64,000 bases of DNA from an uncultured Lachnospira sp. (GCA_910589305.1 CAJUTV010000006.1:124001-188000), one strand, 5' to 3'. Shown: positions 45,131 through 55,025, counted from the first letter of the stretch. Notes: generated from the letters alone by a model not told the origin. A program made the numbers and translations.

Positions 45131-47287
45131 ATGGAAAAACAAAAAGTTTCAGAAATGCAAAAAAATCATACCCAAGAAGCCAATTATCAATGGATTGATT
45201 TCTACACTGAATTTGCTGATGTTTTGCTCAATTACAAAAGCAATCGAACCGATTTAATAAAAAAAATCCGAGAAGTTTTTGCACTTGCCAACATGAAACT
45301 TCCCAAGTTAGAAAAAGATGATAATATTGAAGATATTGACCCCTTTACCATCTTTGCTTTGTTTAACAAAGGAAATTCAAATAATAGTAAAATAAAAATT
45401 TTAAACAGCATTGCAAAAATATTTGATATTCAAAATCCTGTTCCATCTGCATTTGATGGCGTTCCTACTGTATATAACTTAAAAGCAGCTTTTTACTGTT
45501 TTAGAGATGAACGCGGAAAACATGATATTGATAATTTATGGGAAGTCTTTGACAATGCTATTCACTATTCTAAGACCTTATCAGACCCATATAAAGATAA
45601 CTTAAAAAAATATTATGATAAAGTAAAGACACAAAAATGTATCGGCTGGAATATTACAATAGGTCTTTATTGGATAAGACCAAATATCTTTATTAATTTA
45701 GATTCCCGCAACCGTGAATTTCTTTCCAATGCAAATAATATGCCACATTATTTTACAACCATTTTTGCTAATCTTGAAAAAGAATTGCCTGATGGTTCAA
45801 AATATTTATTTATGTGTGAACAAGCCCGCAATGCTTTAACAAATAAGGAATATCCTTACCATAGCTTTCCTGAATTATCCTATTATGCTTGGAAAACAAC
45901 AAAAGAAGATACTAAAACAAACACTGCACTGCTTTCTATTGATTCTAATATTAAAGAAACTGCGTATTGGATTTATTCTCCGGGTGATAATGCTTCAATG
46001 TGGGAGGAATTTCGGCAACTTGGTATAATGGGTATTGGCTGGGATGGCTTAGGCTATAATCTTAAAGATTTTGCTACAAAACAAGATATCAAAGAATATC
46101 TGAAAAAGATTTATGATGCTAAAGATTCTTATAAAAATGATGCACATTGTTTATGGCAGTTTGCAAATGAAATTAAAATTGGCGATATTATTTTTGCAAA
46201 AAAAGGAGTACATAAAATTATAGGTAAAGGTGTTGTAATATCGGACTATATATATGACACTTCAAGAAAATCATATATTCATGTCCGAAAAGTAGACTGG
46301 CAAAATATTGGTGAATGGGAACTTCCAAGACAAGCTGTTATGAAAACATTAACCAATATTACCCCATATAATGATTATGTACAAGAACTGTTAGCACTAG
46401 TTACAGACGAAATAAAAGATGAACCAGAACAAGAAATTAAATATACAAAAACGGATTTCTTAAATGAAGTTTATATAAATGAGAGCTCTTATGACACATT
46501 AGTTGACCTTCTTGATATGAAATATAATATTATTTTGCAAGGCGCACCTGGCGTTGGCAAAACATTTATCGCTAAAAGACTTGCCTATTCCATTATGGGT
46601 GAAAAAGATACAAGCCGTGTGTCGATGGTTCAATTTCATCAAAATTACAGTTATGAAGATTTTATTCAAGGATACCGACCTGTTGAAAACGGATTTAAAC
46701 TGGAATCAGGTTCTTTCTACAAATTTTGCAAAGCTGCTGAAATAGACGATGAACGCCCTTATTTCTTTATTATTGATGAAATCAATCGAGGCAATTTAAG
46801 TAAAATTTTTGGTGAGTTAATGATGCTCATAGAATGTGATAAACGTGGCGATAAATTAAAACTTCTCTATAAAGACGAATGGTTTACTGTGCCTAAAAAC
46901 ATTCGTATTATTGGAATGATGAACACGGCGGACAGAAGTCTGGCAATGATAGATTATGCTCTGCGTAGGCGATTTGCTTTTTTTGATGTTGCACCAGCAT
47001 TTGATTCCGATGGTTTTAAACAATACTTAGCTGAAAAAAATAATAACAAACTTGACAAACTTATTTTAGTTATTAAAACTCTTAATGATACTATCTCTAG
47101 TGATGAATCACTTGGAGATGGATTTAGAATTGGACATAGTTATTTTTGTACGAATAAAGAAATTACAGACCGTTTGCTTCAATCCATTGTCGAATATGAA
47201 ATTATCCCACTAATTAAGGAATATTGGTTTGATGAACCGACAAAAGTTAGAGATTGGACAGCAAATTTAAGAGGAGCAATCAAATGA
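45131..47287 (+). CDS. mcrB: McrB-like AAA+ GTPase with EVE-like domain
   Basis: Motor subunit of a McrBC-type restriction system. An N-terminal region (about 1-260, low similarity) precedes an EVE/PUA-like modified-base-reading domain (about 275-420: YWIYSPGDNASMWEEF, GIGWDGLGYNL, IFAKKGVHKIIGKGVV). The AAA+ domain has Walker A GAPGVGKT at about 470-477, Walker B FFIIDEINRGNLSKIFGEL, and the McrB signature MNTADRS at about 597-603. Family role: GTP-driven translocation on DNA carrying modified cytosine. mcrC overlaps its stop by 4 nt. Phage defence by recognition of modified DNA is inferred. Confidence 0.93.
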   Translation: MEKQKVSEMQKNHTQEANYQWIDFYTEFADVLLNYKSNRTDLIKKIREVFALANMKLPKLEKDDNIEDIDPFTIFALFNKGNSNNSKIKILNSIAKIFDIQNPVPSAFDGVPTVYNLKAAFYCFRDERGKHDIDNLWEVFDNAIHYSKTLSDPYKDNLKKYYDKVKTQKCIGWNITIGLYWIRPNIFINLDSRNREFLSNANNMPHYFTTIFANLEKELPDGSKYLFMCEQARNALTNKEYPYHSFPELSYYAWKTTKEDTKTNTALLSIDSNIKETAYWIYSPGDNASMWEEFRQLGIMGIGWDGLGYNLKDFATKQDIKEYLKKIYDAKDSYKNDAHCLWQFANEIKIGDIIFAKKGVHKIIGKGVVISDYIYDTSRKSYIHVRKVDWQNIGEWELPRQAVMKTLTNITPYNDYVQELLALVTDEIKDEPEQEIKYTKTDFLNEVYINESSYDTLVDLLDMKYNIILQGAPGVGKTFIAKRLAYSIMGEKDTSRVSMVQFHQNYSYEDFIQGYRPVENGFKLESGSFYKFCKAAEIDDERPYFFIIDEINRGNLSKIFGELMMLIECDKRGDKLKLLYKDEWFTVPKNIRIIGMMNTADRSLAMIDYALRRRFAFFDVAPAFDSDGFKQYLAEKNNNKLDKLILVIKTLNDTISSDESLGDGFRIGHSYFCTNKEITDRLLQSIVEYEIIPLIKEYWFDEPTKVRDWTANLRGAIK

Positions 47288-48312
47288 TTCCTATAAAAAA
47301 CATATACTATATGCTTTCGTATGCGTTTCAAGTTCTCAATGAACAAGGATACAAACAACTATTGACAGAAAAATTTGATAATGTAGCAGAACTTTGCTGT
47401 GCTATTTTATCAAAAGGCATTTCTTCTCAAATTAAGCGAGGACTTGGAAAAGCATATCTATCACAGACAGAATCATTAGCTGCCATCAAAGGAAAAATTA
47501 ATATAACAGCTTCTATCAAAGAACAAAGCTTCATGCAAAAGAAACTTCTTTGCACCTATGATGAATTTTCTGTAAATTTTTATATGAATCGTATTATCAA
47601 AACAACAATGAACTTATTACTGCATTCTGAAATTAGCAAAATACGAAAAAAAGAATTAAGAAAATTGTTTGTATTTTTTGATGCGGTAAAACCAATTGAC
47701 ATAAACAATATCAATTGGCAAATACAATATAACAAAACCAATCAATCCTATCAAATGCTGATTTCCATTTGCTATTTAATCATTAAGGGATTACTTCAAA
47801 CAAACTCAGACGGAACCACTAAATTAATGGATTTTCTTGATGAACAGCATATGTGCAAGCTATATGAAAAATTTATATTAAATTATTACAAAAAAGAACA
47901 TTCTCAAATTAAAACTTCTTCTTCTCAAATATCATGGGACTTAGACGACAATAAAAGCGCTATGCTGCCAGTGATGCAAAGTGATATTATGCTTCAATAT
48001 AAAGAAAAAACATTGATAATTGATGCTAAATATTACACCCACACAATGCAGACTTACTATAATGTGCATACCATTCACTCTAATAATCTTTATCAAATTT
48101 ACACTTATGTAAAGAATTTTGATAAAGAAAAAACAGGCAACGTTTCAGGAATGCTTTTATATGCAAAAACAGATGAAATAACATTGCCACAAAACAGTTA
48201 CCAAATAAGCGGCAACAAAATAATAGTTGACACATTAAATTTAGATTGTGATTTTGTTGAAATAAAAAAACAATTAGATATGATTGTAAAAAATTATTTT
48301 GAAATCATTTAA
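47284..48312 (+). CDS. mcrC: McrC-like nuclease subunit
   Basis: Nuclease partner of the preceding McrB. Seen: PIKNIYYMLSYAFQVLNEQG (the McrC N-terminus), ESLAAIKGKINITASIKE, LCTYDEFSVNFYMNRIIKTTM, and the PD-(D/E)XK motif QSDIMLQYKEKTLIIDAKYY (in parts) with Asp near 233 and DAK near 245. At 342 residues it is typical of the short McrC family. The ATG overlaps mcrB by 4 nt, so translation is coupled. Confidence 0.93.
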   Translation: MIPIKNIYYMLSYAFQVLNEQGYKQLLTEKFDNVAELCCAILSKGISSQIKRGLGKAYLSQTESLAAIKGKINITASIKEQSFMQKKLLCTYDEFSVNFYMNRIIKTTMNLLLHSEISKIRKKELRKLFVFFDAVKPIDINNINWQIQYNKTNQSYQMLISICYLIIKGLLQTNSDGTTKLMDFLDEQHMCKLYEKFILNYYKKEHSQIKTSSSQISWDLDDNKSAMLPVMQSDIMLQYKEKTLIIDAKYYTHTMQTYYNVHTIHSNNLYQIYTYVKNFDKEKTGNVSGMLLYAKTDEITLPQNSYQISGNKIIVDTLNLDCDFVEIKKQLDMIVKNYFEII

Positions 48313-48354
48313 AAAATATCATTTATAATAATTGTTTGTAATCTTTTCTAATAA

Positions 48355-48590
48355 AACAAAGTCAAGCTGATATTTGCAATCCTTTTTACTGCTTAATCAT
48401 AACTTCATAGCTGTTATCACAGTTTTTCAGTAAGCAGATTGTACTCCTACTAAAACAGAGAAGTCCCCCACTTTAATGCTGCAAAAGCATAAGTGGGGGA
48501 CTTGCGTTACGATAGTAGCTATAAGGTTAGGGTGTCAAACACCCGAGCAAGTAGCATAGCGGATTGCGAATATCCGCTTAACCATAGAAA
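48355..48590. repeat. Two palindromic-repeat copies, back to back (A7 partial, A8 full)
   Basis: A8 (about 48465-48585) is the most complete copy: hairpin TCCCCCACTT...AAGTGGGGGA, then GATAGTAGC, GGGTGT-CAA-ACACCC and GCGGATTGCGAATATCCGC. A7 (about 48355-48440) is an older partial copy in the opposite orientation (GCAATCC, TAATCATAACTTCATAGCTGTTATCAC). They lie between the convergent mcrC and glycosidase genes. Confidence 0.8.
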
Positions 48591-48610
48591 GGGACAAAAA
48601 CCATTAATTT

Positions 48611-50299
48611 TTAAAATTTCAAATTATGAAGCATATCCAGAATTAATGTACAGCTCCACCCCAAATCCCTGATGGGCTGATATCTAATACGAAAATCATA
48701 CGGTTCCACAACAGGTCCTTTTCGATTTAATAAGTATGGCTCTTTTTTGCATTCTGAATCGTAAAATTCAAACACACAACCTGTCCTTTGATAACATTCA
48801 TTAACATTTTTTAATGTTTTCGCCTCAATTTTATCTGCCAATTCTTCATATCCATAATCCCTAAGACCTAACATAATAAGATAATTATAATTTAACCACA
48901 CAGGTCCTCTCCACATATCTGTTCCAAAACATTCATGTTTCGCTGAAAGACAAGGAATAGGAAATTCTCTTCCAAATGTTTCAGGGTCTTCAAGCCATGA
49001 CACAAGACTTTTTGCTTGACTTTCATTGCAGATTCCTGCAAAAAGCGGCAGAAAAGATGCTACAGTCTCCACCTTATGAAAGTCATGGTCACATATATTG
49101 TAATCATAATAAAATCCTGTCTTTTCATCCCACATTCTGTTATTCACTGCTTCTTGCATCTTCAAAAATTCTTCATCATATATTGAGGCATCTTCTCCTA
49201 TTTCTGAAGCTATCTTACTCATATAACGCATTTCATTTGTCACAAAACAAGAAAAATCAATAGCTTTAAATGGCTTATCCGTGTCAAATCTAGGAGAATT
49301 ATCCATGCCCGATTCGCCGCATCTACACTTGGCGTCATCTTTAATTTTCCAAGCATATAATGGTTCATCGTCAGGGCGGCGGTTTGCCTCACACCATAAA
49401 AGAAATTTTTTGTTCTTTTCAAATACTTTTTTTAGAAAATCTTTGTTTTTAGACTTTTCATAAACCTTCCATGCACCCCATGCCAAAACTGGAGGCTGTG
49501 TTATTAAAGAACGGTTTACTGTATCCGCCATATGCGGTATCATACCATTTTCGTATTGACTGTCAAATACAGACAAGATAAGCTGCTCTGCTATATTGGC
49601 ATCAATATTGCGATAGCCTACAGCATGAAACACAGAATCCCAGAGCCAGAGCTGTTTGTGTGGCAGTCTGTCTGGTGTTGACCATATCTGACCAAATCTT
49701 CCTTCTTCTGAATACAGTTGTGTCTTCATAACAGAAACACATTTGCTGTATAATTTGCCAAATTCTGGATTATCCAGTTGATGTCTATTATAATAATCCC
49801 ATTTTTTATTATAAGTTTCTTCTACATTCGTTTTCAATCCATTCTCAGCACGTTTTACTGCTTCTTCTGCACTCTTTCCATAGGCAAAAGCAAATTTTTC
49901 ATTTTCCACTGCCAGTGCCGTATAATCGCCATCTTCTGTATCTTGCACACATACGTTCCCCACACATTGTGTCTGAACTTTGCCCTCCGTAAAAACTGTG
50001 ACTACAGTGGTATGAGACCCTTTGCTGCCCACTACAAGATTCGTATCACAGTACAAGATACGTATATATTCCTCATCATTAACTACAGCTCCTATACAGT
50101 CACCTGTAACTATTTCAAAAGTAAGATTTTTCGCTTCGTTAGGTATCAAAGCAAGCTCTCTTCTAACTTTTGTAAAAAACTTGATTCCCAGTCTATCTCC
50201 GCTGAGGATTCCCGCAAAATCATTTTCCGCACAAGTTTTTCCATCCAAAGCCGAAAAAGCAAAAATCTGACCTTGCCCCCATTTATTCGCAATATACAT
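48611..50299 (-). CDS. GH63/MGH1-like (trehalase-fold) glycoside hydrolase
   Basis: Alpha/alpha-toroid glycosidase of 562 residues. Seen: LWLWDSVFHAVGYRNID (substrate-site WDS), QPPVLAWGAWKVYE, GMDNSPRF, VDFSCF-like IDFSCFVTNEMRYM, and CFGTDMWRGPVWLNYNYLIMLGL, the family signature of MGH1-like/GH63 domains. The catalytic acids are expected in the GMDNSPR and later EPYDF segments. Intracellular (no signal peptide). The ATG at 50299 has GAGGA upstream; the frame is open to 50380 through leader copy L4. An AraC regulator is divergent. The sugar is unknown. Confidence 0.85.
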   Translation of the reverse strand: MYIANKWGQGQIFAFSALDGKTCAENDFAGILSGDRLGIKFFTKVRRELALIPNEAKNLTFEIVTGDCIGAVVNDEEYIRILYCDTNLVVGSKGSHTTVVTVFTEGKVQTQCVGNVCVQDTEDGDYTALAVENEKFAFAYGKSAEEAVKRAENGLKTNVEETYNKKWDYYNRHQLDNPEFGKLYSKCVSVMKTQLYSEEGRFGQIWSTPDRLPHKQLWLWDSVFHAVGYRNIDANIAEQLILSVFDSQYENGMIPHMADTVNRSLITQPPVLAWGAWKVYEKSKNKDFLKKVFEKNKKFLLWCEANRRPDDEPLYAWKIKDDAKCRCGESGMDNSPRFDTDKPFKAIDFSCFVTNEMRYMSKIASEIGEDASIYDEEFLKMQEAVNNRMWDEKTGFYYDYNICDHDFHKVETVASFLPLFAGICNESQAKSLVSWLEDPETFGREFPIPCLSAKHECFGTDMWRGPVWLNYNYLIMLGLRDYGYEELADKIEAKTLKNVNECYQRTGCVFEFYDSECKKEPYLLNRKGPVVEPYDFRIRYQPIRDLGWSCTLILDMLHNLKF

Positions 50300-50301
50300 T
50301 T

Positions 50302-50412
50302 TTTCCTCATTTCTGCGCTGCTTTATGCACAAAAAACTAAAAGTTTTTACAAGTTTGTGGCAAGCAGCGCGCAGACACAAATCTTGTGATTGAAAATTTT
50401 AATTTTCAATCT
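50302..50412 (-). promoter_or_regulatory. Leader repeat copy L4 upstream of the glycosidase
   Basis: Minus-strand order: GATTGAAAATT-AA-AATTTTCAATC (an 11-bp perfect palindrome), TTTGTG-TCTGCGCGCTGCTTGC-CACAAA, AAAAACTTTTAGTTTTT hairpin, TTTGTGC, then GCAGCGCAGAAATGAGGA. GCGCTGC pairs with GCAGCGC next to the ribosome site, and CACAAA has two possible partners, one upstream and one downstream. The best-formed of the four copies. Confidence 0.7.
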
Positions 50413-50546
50413 TGTTACCTTTTCATTGACAATAATAAGTTTCAATGTTACAATCCACTTGTATTATATCGTTATTTTTTTATTTATACTAGTGTATATT
50501 TCGATTTAAATTTGTATTATTTCGACATTTAAAATAGGTGATAACT

Positions 50547-51389
50547 TTGACTGATAACATTTATAAATTTGAAAATTACCCTGACCGTAATTTTCCTGTA
50601 TACTCTTCTGTACAACAAAATAGAGAACAGCTAGTCACTCCTCATTTTCATGATGATATGGAATTTATCCTGATTCAATCTGGTGAGGCAACTATTTCTA
50701 TGGGTATGGAAAAATACCACTGTCATAATAACGAAATTTTGTATATTTCACCACACACAGTACATCAGGCTGTATCCAATACTCCTGATGCTTCCTTATG
50801 CGGTTTTGTTTTTCACCCCTCCCTCATTAAATCCTATCTTTCTGAAGATGATAGGGCGATTCTTTTTGCCTGTGAAAACAGTATGATTTTTTCAAAAAAG
50901 AATCCATTTCATGAAGAACTTTCAAACATTCTAAAGAATGTCATCTCTATATTTAATAAGAAACCACGTGCCTATAAACTTGATATAACTGCCCATATCC
51001 TGCTTTTGCTTTCGCTGCTAATTCGCAGCGGTACGGTTTTTAACTTTGAAAAAAACGACCGCTTCTGCCGCATAAGACCAGCAATTGAATATATTGAAGA
51101 AAATTATAGTCAGCAAATCAGCATATCTGATTTAAGCAAGCTGATAAATGTTTGTGATGATTATTTTATTCGTATATTCAAGGCAGCTACATCTCGCACC
51201 CCCACTGCTTATATTACAGATGTGAGACTGCATCAGGCATTGAGACTTCTGTCCCTGCACCAATACTCCATATCCGAAATTTCTGACCAAACAGGTTTTT
51301 CCAGTATCCAATACTTCAGCCGTATTTTTAAAGAACGCATGGGACTTTCTCCCTCTGAATATGCTAAAATATCGGATACAAAAACGTAA
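50547..51389 (+). CDS. AraC family transcriptional regulator
   Basis: N-terminal cupin-like sensing domain (HFHDDMEFILIQSGEATISMG, HTVHQAVSN) and a C-terminal double HTH (about 185-278: ISISDLSKLINVCDDYFIRIFKAATSRTPTAYITDVRL and ISEISDQTGFSSIQYFSRIFKERMGLSPSEY, in parts). 280 residues from TTG 50547, which has AGGTGAT at good spacing; GTG 50538 is an alternative start. Divergent from the glycosidase and the likely regulator of it. Confidence 0.9.
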   Translation: MTDNIYKFENYPDRNFPVYSSVQQNREQLVTPHFHDDMEFILIQSGEATISMGMEKYHCHNNEILYISPHTVHQAVSNTPDASLCGFVFHPSLIKSYLSEDDRAILFACENSMIFSKKNPFHEELSNILKNVISIFNKKPRAYKLDITAHILLLLSLLIRSGTVFNFEKNDRFCRIRPAIEYIEENYSQQISISDLSKLINVCDDYFIRIFKAATSRTPTAYITDVRLHQALRLLSLHQYSISEISDQTGFSSIQYFSRIFKERMGLSPSEYAKISDTKT

Positions 51390-51601
51390 AATTTTATTCT
51401 AATAAATGCTTTGATATGCCTGAGTTCTCCAAAAACAAGTAAAACGAAAGGCTCATGCTATAAATAAACGTACAATGCAAAACAATCAAAATAATAACTA
51501 GATAGATAACTTTTTATAACTATTAGAAAATTTTTTATCAGCCTTCATCTTTTATCCATTTTGAAAGCTACTAATATATATAGCTTTTGAATTATTTAGA
51601 A
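51390..51601. other. Short gap between convergent genes
   Basis: No gene or repeat is seen between the AraC regulator and uxaC, and no clear terminator hairpin either. Confidence 0.4.
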
Positions 51602-52993
51602 TCAGCGCACAAAATAATTTTTTGCATTGTAATAACATACATTTTCTACAACTTTTTTTAAATCTTTTTCTGAGGAAAAATATTCTCCTCGTTCTACAAG
51701 CTCTCCAAAATAATTGCACAGCACTCTTCTATATAACTCATGTCTTGGATAGCTTAAAAAACTTCTGGAATCTGTCAACATACCTACTGATAAAGCAATC
51801 GGATAAAGATTTGCGACTGCTTCAAACTGCCGTTTAATGCCATAACACTGGTCATTAAACCACCATGGGGCGCCTAGCTGAACTTTTGCACGAATGGGTG
51901 CCTCACAAAACCCTGCCGCCAAAACCGCATAATTTTCAATATTTCTAGCATCAAGAGGATAGAGAATCGTTTTGGGCAAAGCATCCGTCTTGGTTAATCG
52001 GTCTAATAGCTCTCCAATGCTTTTTATCCTTGTGCTATCATCTGTACAGTCAAATCCACAGGCTGCGCCAATATGCAGCTCTCTGCTCTTATTTGCCCCC
52101 TGATAGGTTCCAATATGTAGCTGCATAACAAAATGATGCCTATTGTATATCTGTGCCATTTCCATCAAAAAACAAGAACGATATTGAGCAATTTCTTTCT
52201 GAGATAACGTTTTTCCTCCTATTGCCTTCACAAAAATATTTTCTATTTCTTGGACGCTATAATCCATCCATGTAAAATCTTCAATGCCGTTGTCACTAAT
52301 CATCGTACCAATTTCTGCAAAATATTCTAATCTTTTTTCTAATGCCTGCATCAACGATTGAAAATTAAAAATATCCATTTGTGCAGCTTGTGATAAACAA
52401 TTGATATAATCTGAAAAACCTTGTTTTTCTGCATAAAATGCCTTATCTGGACGAAAAGCAGACCATACCTTGATACTTTCACAATCTTTTGCTTCCAGTT
52501 TTTTGTGGTAATATAATTCATCTATTGGGTCTTGTGTTGTACATACCAACTCTACATTGCTAACCTTCATACAATAACGTGGAGTCATATGCTTTTCTTC
52601 TATGACTGCCTTTGTTTTTTGATAAATTTCCTCAGCATTTTCTTTACACAAAGGTTCTTCTATGCCAAAATAGCGTTTTAATTCCAATGCACACCAAATA
52701 TATAAAGGATTGCCAATCAGCTCTGGCATAATCTCTGCAAACTTCATATATTTCTCATAATACGATGCATTTCCTGTGATATATCTTTCATCAATGCCAA
52801 ACGTTCGCATAGCACGCCATTTGTAATGGTCATGCGCCAGCCACATTTCACCTAAATCAATAAATTGCCTGTTCTCATATATTTCTTGTGGAAGAAGATG
52901 ACAATGGTAATCAATAATCGGCAGATTTTTTGCATAATTTTCATATAACCTTTTTCCTGTTTCGTTTGTCAATAGATAATCTTCTCTAAACAT
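51602..52993 (-). CDS. uxaC: Glucuronate isomerase
   Basis: Interconverts D-glucuronate with D-fructuronate (and galacturonate with tagaturonate). Seen: LPIIDYHCHLLPQEIY with the metal-binding His pair at about 27 and 29, ARNIENYAVLAAGF, VQLGAPWWFNDQCYGIKRQFE and SVGMLTDSRSFLSYPRHELYRR (in parts), all highly characteristic. The length of 463 residues is normal. GGGAG lies before the ATG. Last gene of a five-gene uronate operon. Confidence 0.97.
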   Translation of the reverse strand: MFREDYLLTNETGKRLYENYAKNLPIIDYHCHLLPQEIYENRQFIDLGEMWLAHDHYKWRAMRTFGIDERYITGNASYYEKYMKFAEIMPELIGNPLYIWCALELKRYFGIEEPLCKENAEEIYQKTKAVIEEKHMTPRYCMKVSNVELVCTTQDPIDELYYHKKLEAKDCESIKVWSAFRPDKAFYAEKQGFSDYINCLSQAAQMDIFNFQSLMQALEKRLEYFAEIGTMISDNGIEDFTWMDYSVQEIENIFVKAIGGKTLSQKEIAQYRSCFLMEMAQIYNRHHFVMQLHIGTYQGANKSRELHIGAACGFDCTDDSTRIKSIGELLDRLTKTDALPKTILYPLDARNIENYAVLAAGFCEAPIRAKVQLGAPWWFNDQCYGIKRQFEAVANLYPIALSVGMLTDSRSFLSYPRHELYRRVLCNYFGELVERGEYFSSEKDLKKVVENVCYYNAKNYFVR

Positions 52994-53004
52994 ACAATCT
53001 CTCC

Positions 53005-53766
53005 CTAAAATCCAATTAATGCACCGCCGTCCACCGGAAGCACGGCACCTGTCACAAATTTAGCGGCATCGCTGCATAAATACACACATGCCCAGCCAAT
53101 ATCCTTTGGCTCACCAAAACGATTCATTGGCGTTCTTCCAAGAATCTTATTTTTTCGCTTTTCATCGCCGTCTGTCGCTTTGCGAAACATTGGCGTATCA
53201 ATCCAGCCTGGAGCAATACCATTTACCCGAATGCCATCTGCTCCCACCTCACTTGCTAACGTGTGTATCATACCCAGATATCCTGATTTTGCAGTTGAAT
53301 ATCCCATCACATAAGGCTGCCCAATATAACTTGTCATACTAGCTATAAAAATAATATTGCCCTTTTTATTTTTTCTCATATATGGAACTACTGCTTTTGT
53401 CATGGCAAAAGCGCCTACTAAATGTACCTGCAATACACGCTCATAATCGTTTACGCTCATGTCCTCTATTGGCTTTTTGCAATGTATGCCTGCATTATTT
53501 ACCAAAATATCTATTTTTCCATACTTTTCTATTAATTCTTCTATAAATATTGACGTTTTATCAGTCATCGTAATATCAAACTGTTCATAAAAAACCTTTT
53601 CTCCCAGACGTTCTATTATATCTTTGTATTTTTCATAAGGCGAAGAACTAACTACTATCACTCTGCCTCCTGCCTCTTTTATACATTGCACCATTGCCAG
53701 CCCTAATCCAGTAGCGCCTCCTGTAACCAATGCTGTCTGTCCCTCCAACGAAAAAATATGCTGCAT
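53005..53766 (-). CDS. SDR family oxidoreductase (uronate/sugar-acid type)
   Basis: NAD(P)-dependent short-chain dehydrogenase, 253 residues. Seen: TGGATGLGLAM (cofactor loop), NNAGIH, catalytic Ser in IASMTSYIG, catalytic YxxxK (YSTAKSGY), and IAPGWIDTPM. It sits 11 nt upstream of uxaC and 17 nt after the UxaA large subunit, so a 2-keto sugar-acid reductase (for example fructuronate or keto-gluconate type) is likely. The exact substrate is inference from context. Confidence 0.9.
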   Translation of the reverse strand: MQHIFSLEGQTALVTGGATGLGLAMVQCIKEAGGRVIVVSSSPYEKYKDIIERLGEKVFYEQFDITMTDKTSIFIEELIEKYGKIDILVNNAGIHCKKPIEDMSVNDYERVLQVHLVGAFAMTKAVVPYMRKNKKGNIIFIASMTSYIGQPYVMGYSTAKSGYLGMIHTLASEVGADGIRVNGIAPGWIDTPMFRKATDGDEKRKNKILGRTPMNRFGEPKDIGWACVYLCSDAAKFVTGAVLPVDGGALIGF

Positions 53767-53783
53767 GTTTTTCTCCTTTTCTT

Positions 53784-55010
53784 TTAAAATTTACATTCTT
53801 TCCGAATTGTTACCATTTTATCCTGATTTTTATATGGAATAAAATATTCTGCATGCCCAAGACTCTCAGCTTTCGTAAGTTGTCCCCGACAAACATCTAA
53901 TACATAATCTGCCAGTTTAAATCCAAGTTCCTCTGCACCAATATTTCCATCTAAAAGTAAACCTGCATTGAAATCCATATCTCCTTTGAGTTTTTGGTAC
54001 GTTTCGCTATTTCCAGTTACTTTTATGACAGGCGCAACAGCACTTCCCACTACATTTCCGCGTCCTGTCACAAGAAATACAAGATGACTTCCACAGCTAA
54101 TCAAATCCATTAAACCTTCATTATCATTTGGATTTGTAATGCCATACTGCACATCTCCAGGGTCAGGCGTACTATCTAATAGCCAAAGTCCCTTTTTTGG
54201 AGGATTCATTCCAACCTTGAGAACACCCTGTATCGGTTTTGTTCCGCTCTTTATCACAGCTCCCATGCTCTTTTCCTCAATCGTGCTTAATCCCCCTGCA
54301 AAATTGCCTGGACTCACCGAATACTGGTGAACGCTCTTACAGTATTCCAGTGCTTTATGATACGTATAGACTAATTCATTCCTTGCCTGCTGGTTGGCGG
54401 CACGGCTTTTCAAAAGTTCTACCAATCCTACCATCTCTACAACTTCTTCAAAAATAGGAGTTCCACCGCAGGATTCTAATATGTCGTAAAATCGACCAAC
54501 TACAACATTGCCTGCCAAACCGCTTGTAAAATCACTTCCGCCGCATTCCGCGCCAATCACTAAATCCTCAAATCGCATTGATACTTTAGGTGTATATTTA
54601 AGTTTTTCCAACATAGTATTTACCAGTTGTATTCCTTTTACAATACTGTCCGCTGTACCGCCGCTTTCTTGAATATAAAAATATTCTGCCAGCCGTCCGT
54701 GCTTTTGTGCAGTTTCTGCAAGACGATTTGCCTGTGTATATTCACACCCAAGCCCTATTGCCAAAATTCCGCCCACATTGGGATGAACAATCAGACTTGT
54801 TAGAAGACGGATTGCATAAGCATTGTCCGTACAGCCCTCAAAACCAATCACTTCCACATCGGAATGATTGAGCTGTCGCACAATTTCTTTTGCTACATGA
54901 GAAGAACATGCAACCGTATAAACAACCAATATCTTATTTCGGATGCCTTTGCTTTTATCTTGGCGCAGATAGCCTTCCCATCTTATCTGTTCTAATGCTT
55001 TCAACTTCAT
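53784..55010 (-). CDS. uxaA: UxaA family altronate-type dehydratase, large subunit
   Basis: Dehydratase of the UxaA/GarD superfamily, catalytic part only. Seen: FEGCTDNAYAIRLLTSLIVHPNVGGILAIGLGCEY (in parts), IQESGGTADSI, GAECGGSDFTSGLAGN, GTKPIQGVLK, and CGSHLVFLVTGRGNVVGSAVAPVIKVTGN, core motifs of this family with the metal-ligand cysteines. 408 residues. The N-terminal SAF domain is a separate gene just upstream (16 nt). Altronate or a related sugar acid is the likely substrate. Sulfolactate lyase SuyB is a close homologue and a fallback. Confidence 0.88.
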   Translation of the reverse strand: MKLKALEQIRWEGYLRQDKSKGIRNKILVVYTVACSSHVAKEIVRQLNHSDVEVIGFEGCTDNAYAIRLLTSLIVHPNVGGILAIGLGCEYTQANRLAETAQKHGRLAEYFYIQESGGTADSIVKGIQLVNTMLEKLKYTPKVSMRFEDLVIGAECGGSDFTSGLAGNVVVGRFYDILESCGGTPIFEEVVEMVGLVELLKSRAANQQARNELVYTYHKALEYCKSVHQYSVSPGNFAGGLSTIEEKSMGAVIKSGTKPIQGVLKVGMNPPKKGLWLLDSTPDPGDVQYGITNPNDNEGLMDLISCGSHLVFLVTGRGNVVGSAVAPVIKVTGNSETYQKLKGDMDFNAGLLLDGNIGAEELGFKLADYVLDVCRGQLTKAESLGHAEYFIPYKNQDKMVTIRKECKF

Positions 55011-55025
55011 AATTTTTCTTCCTTT

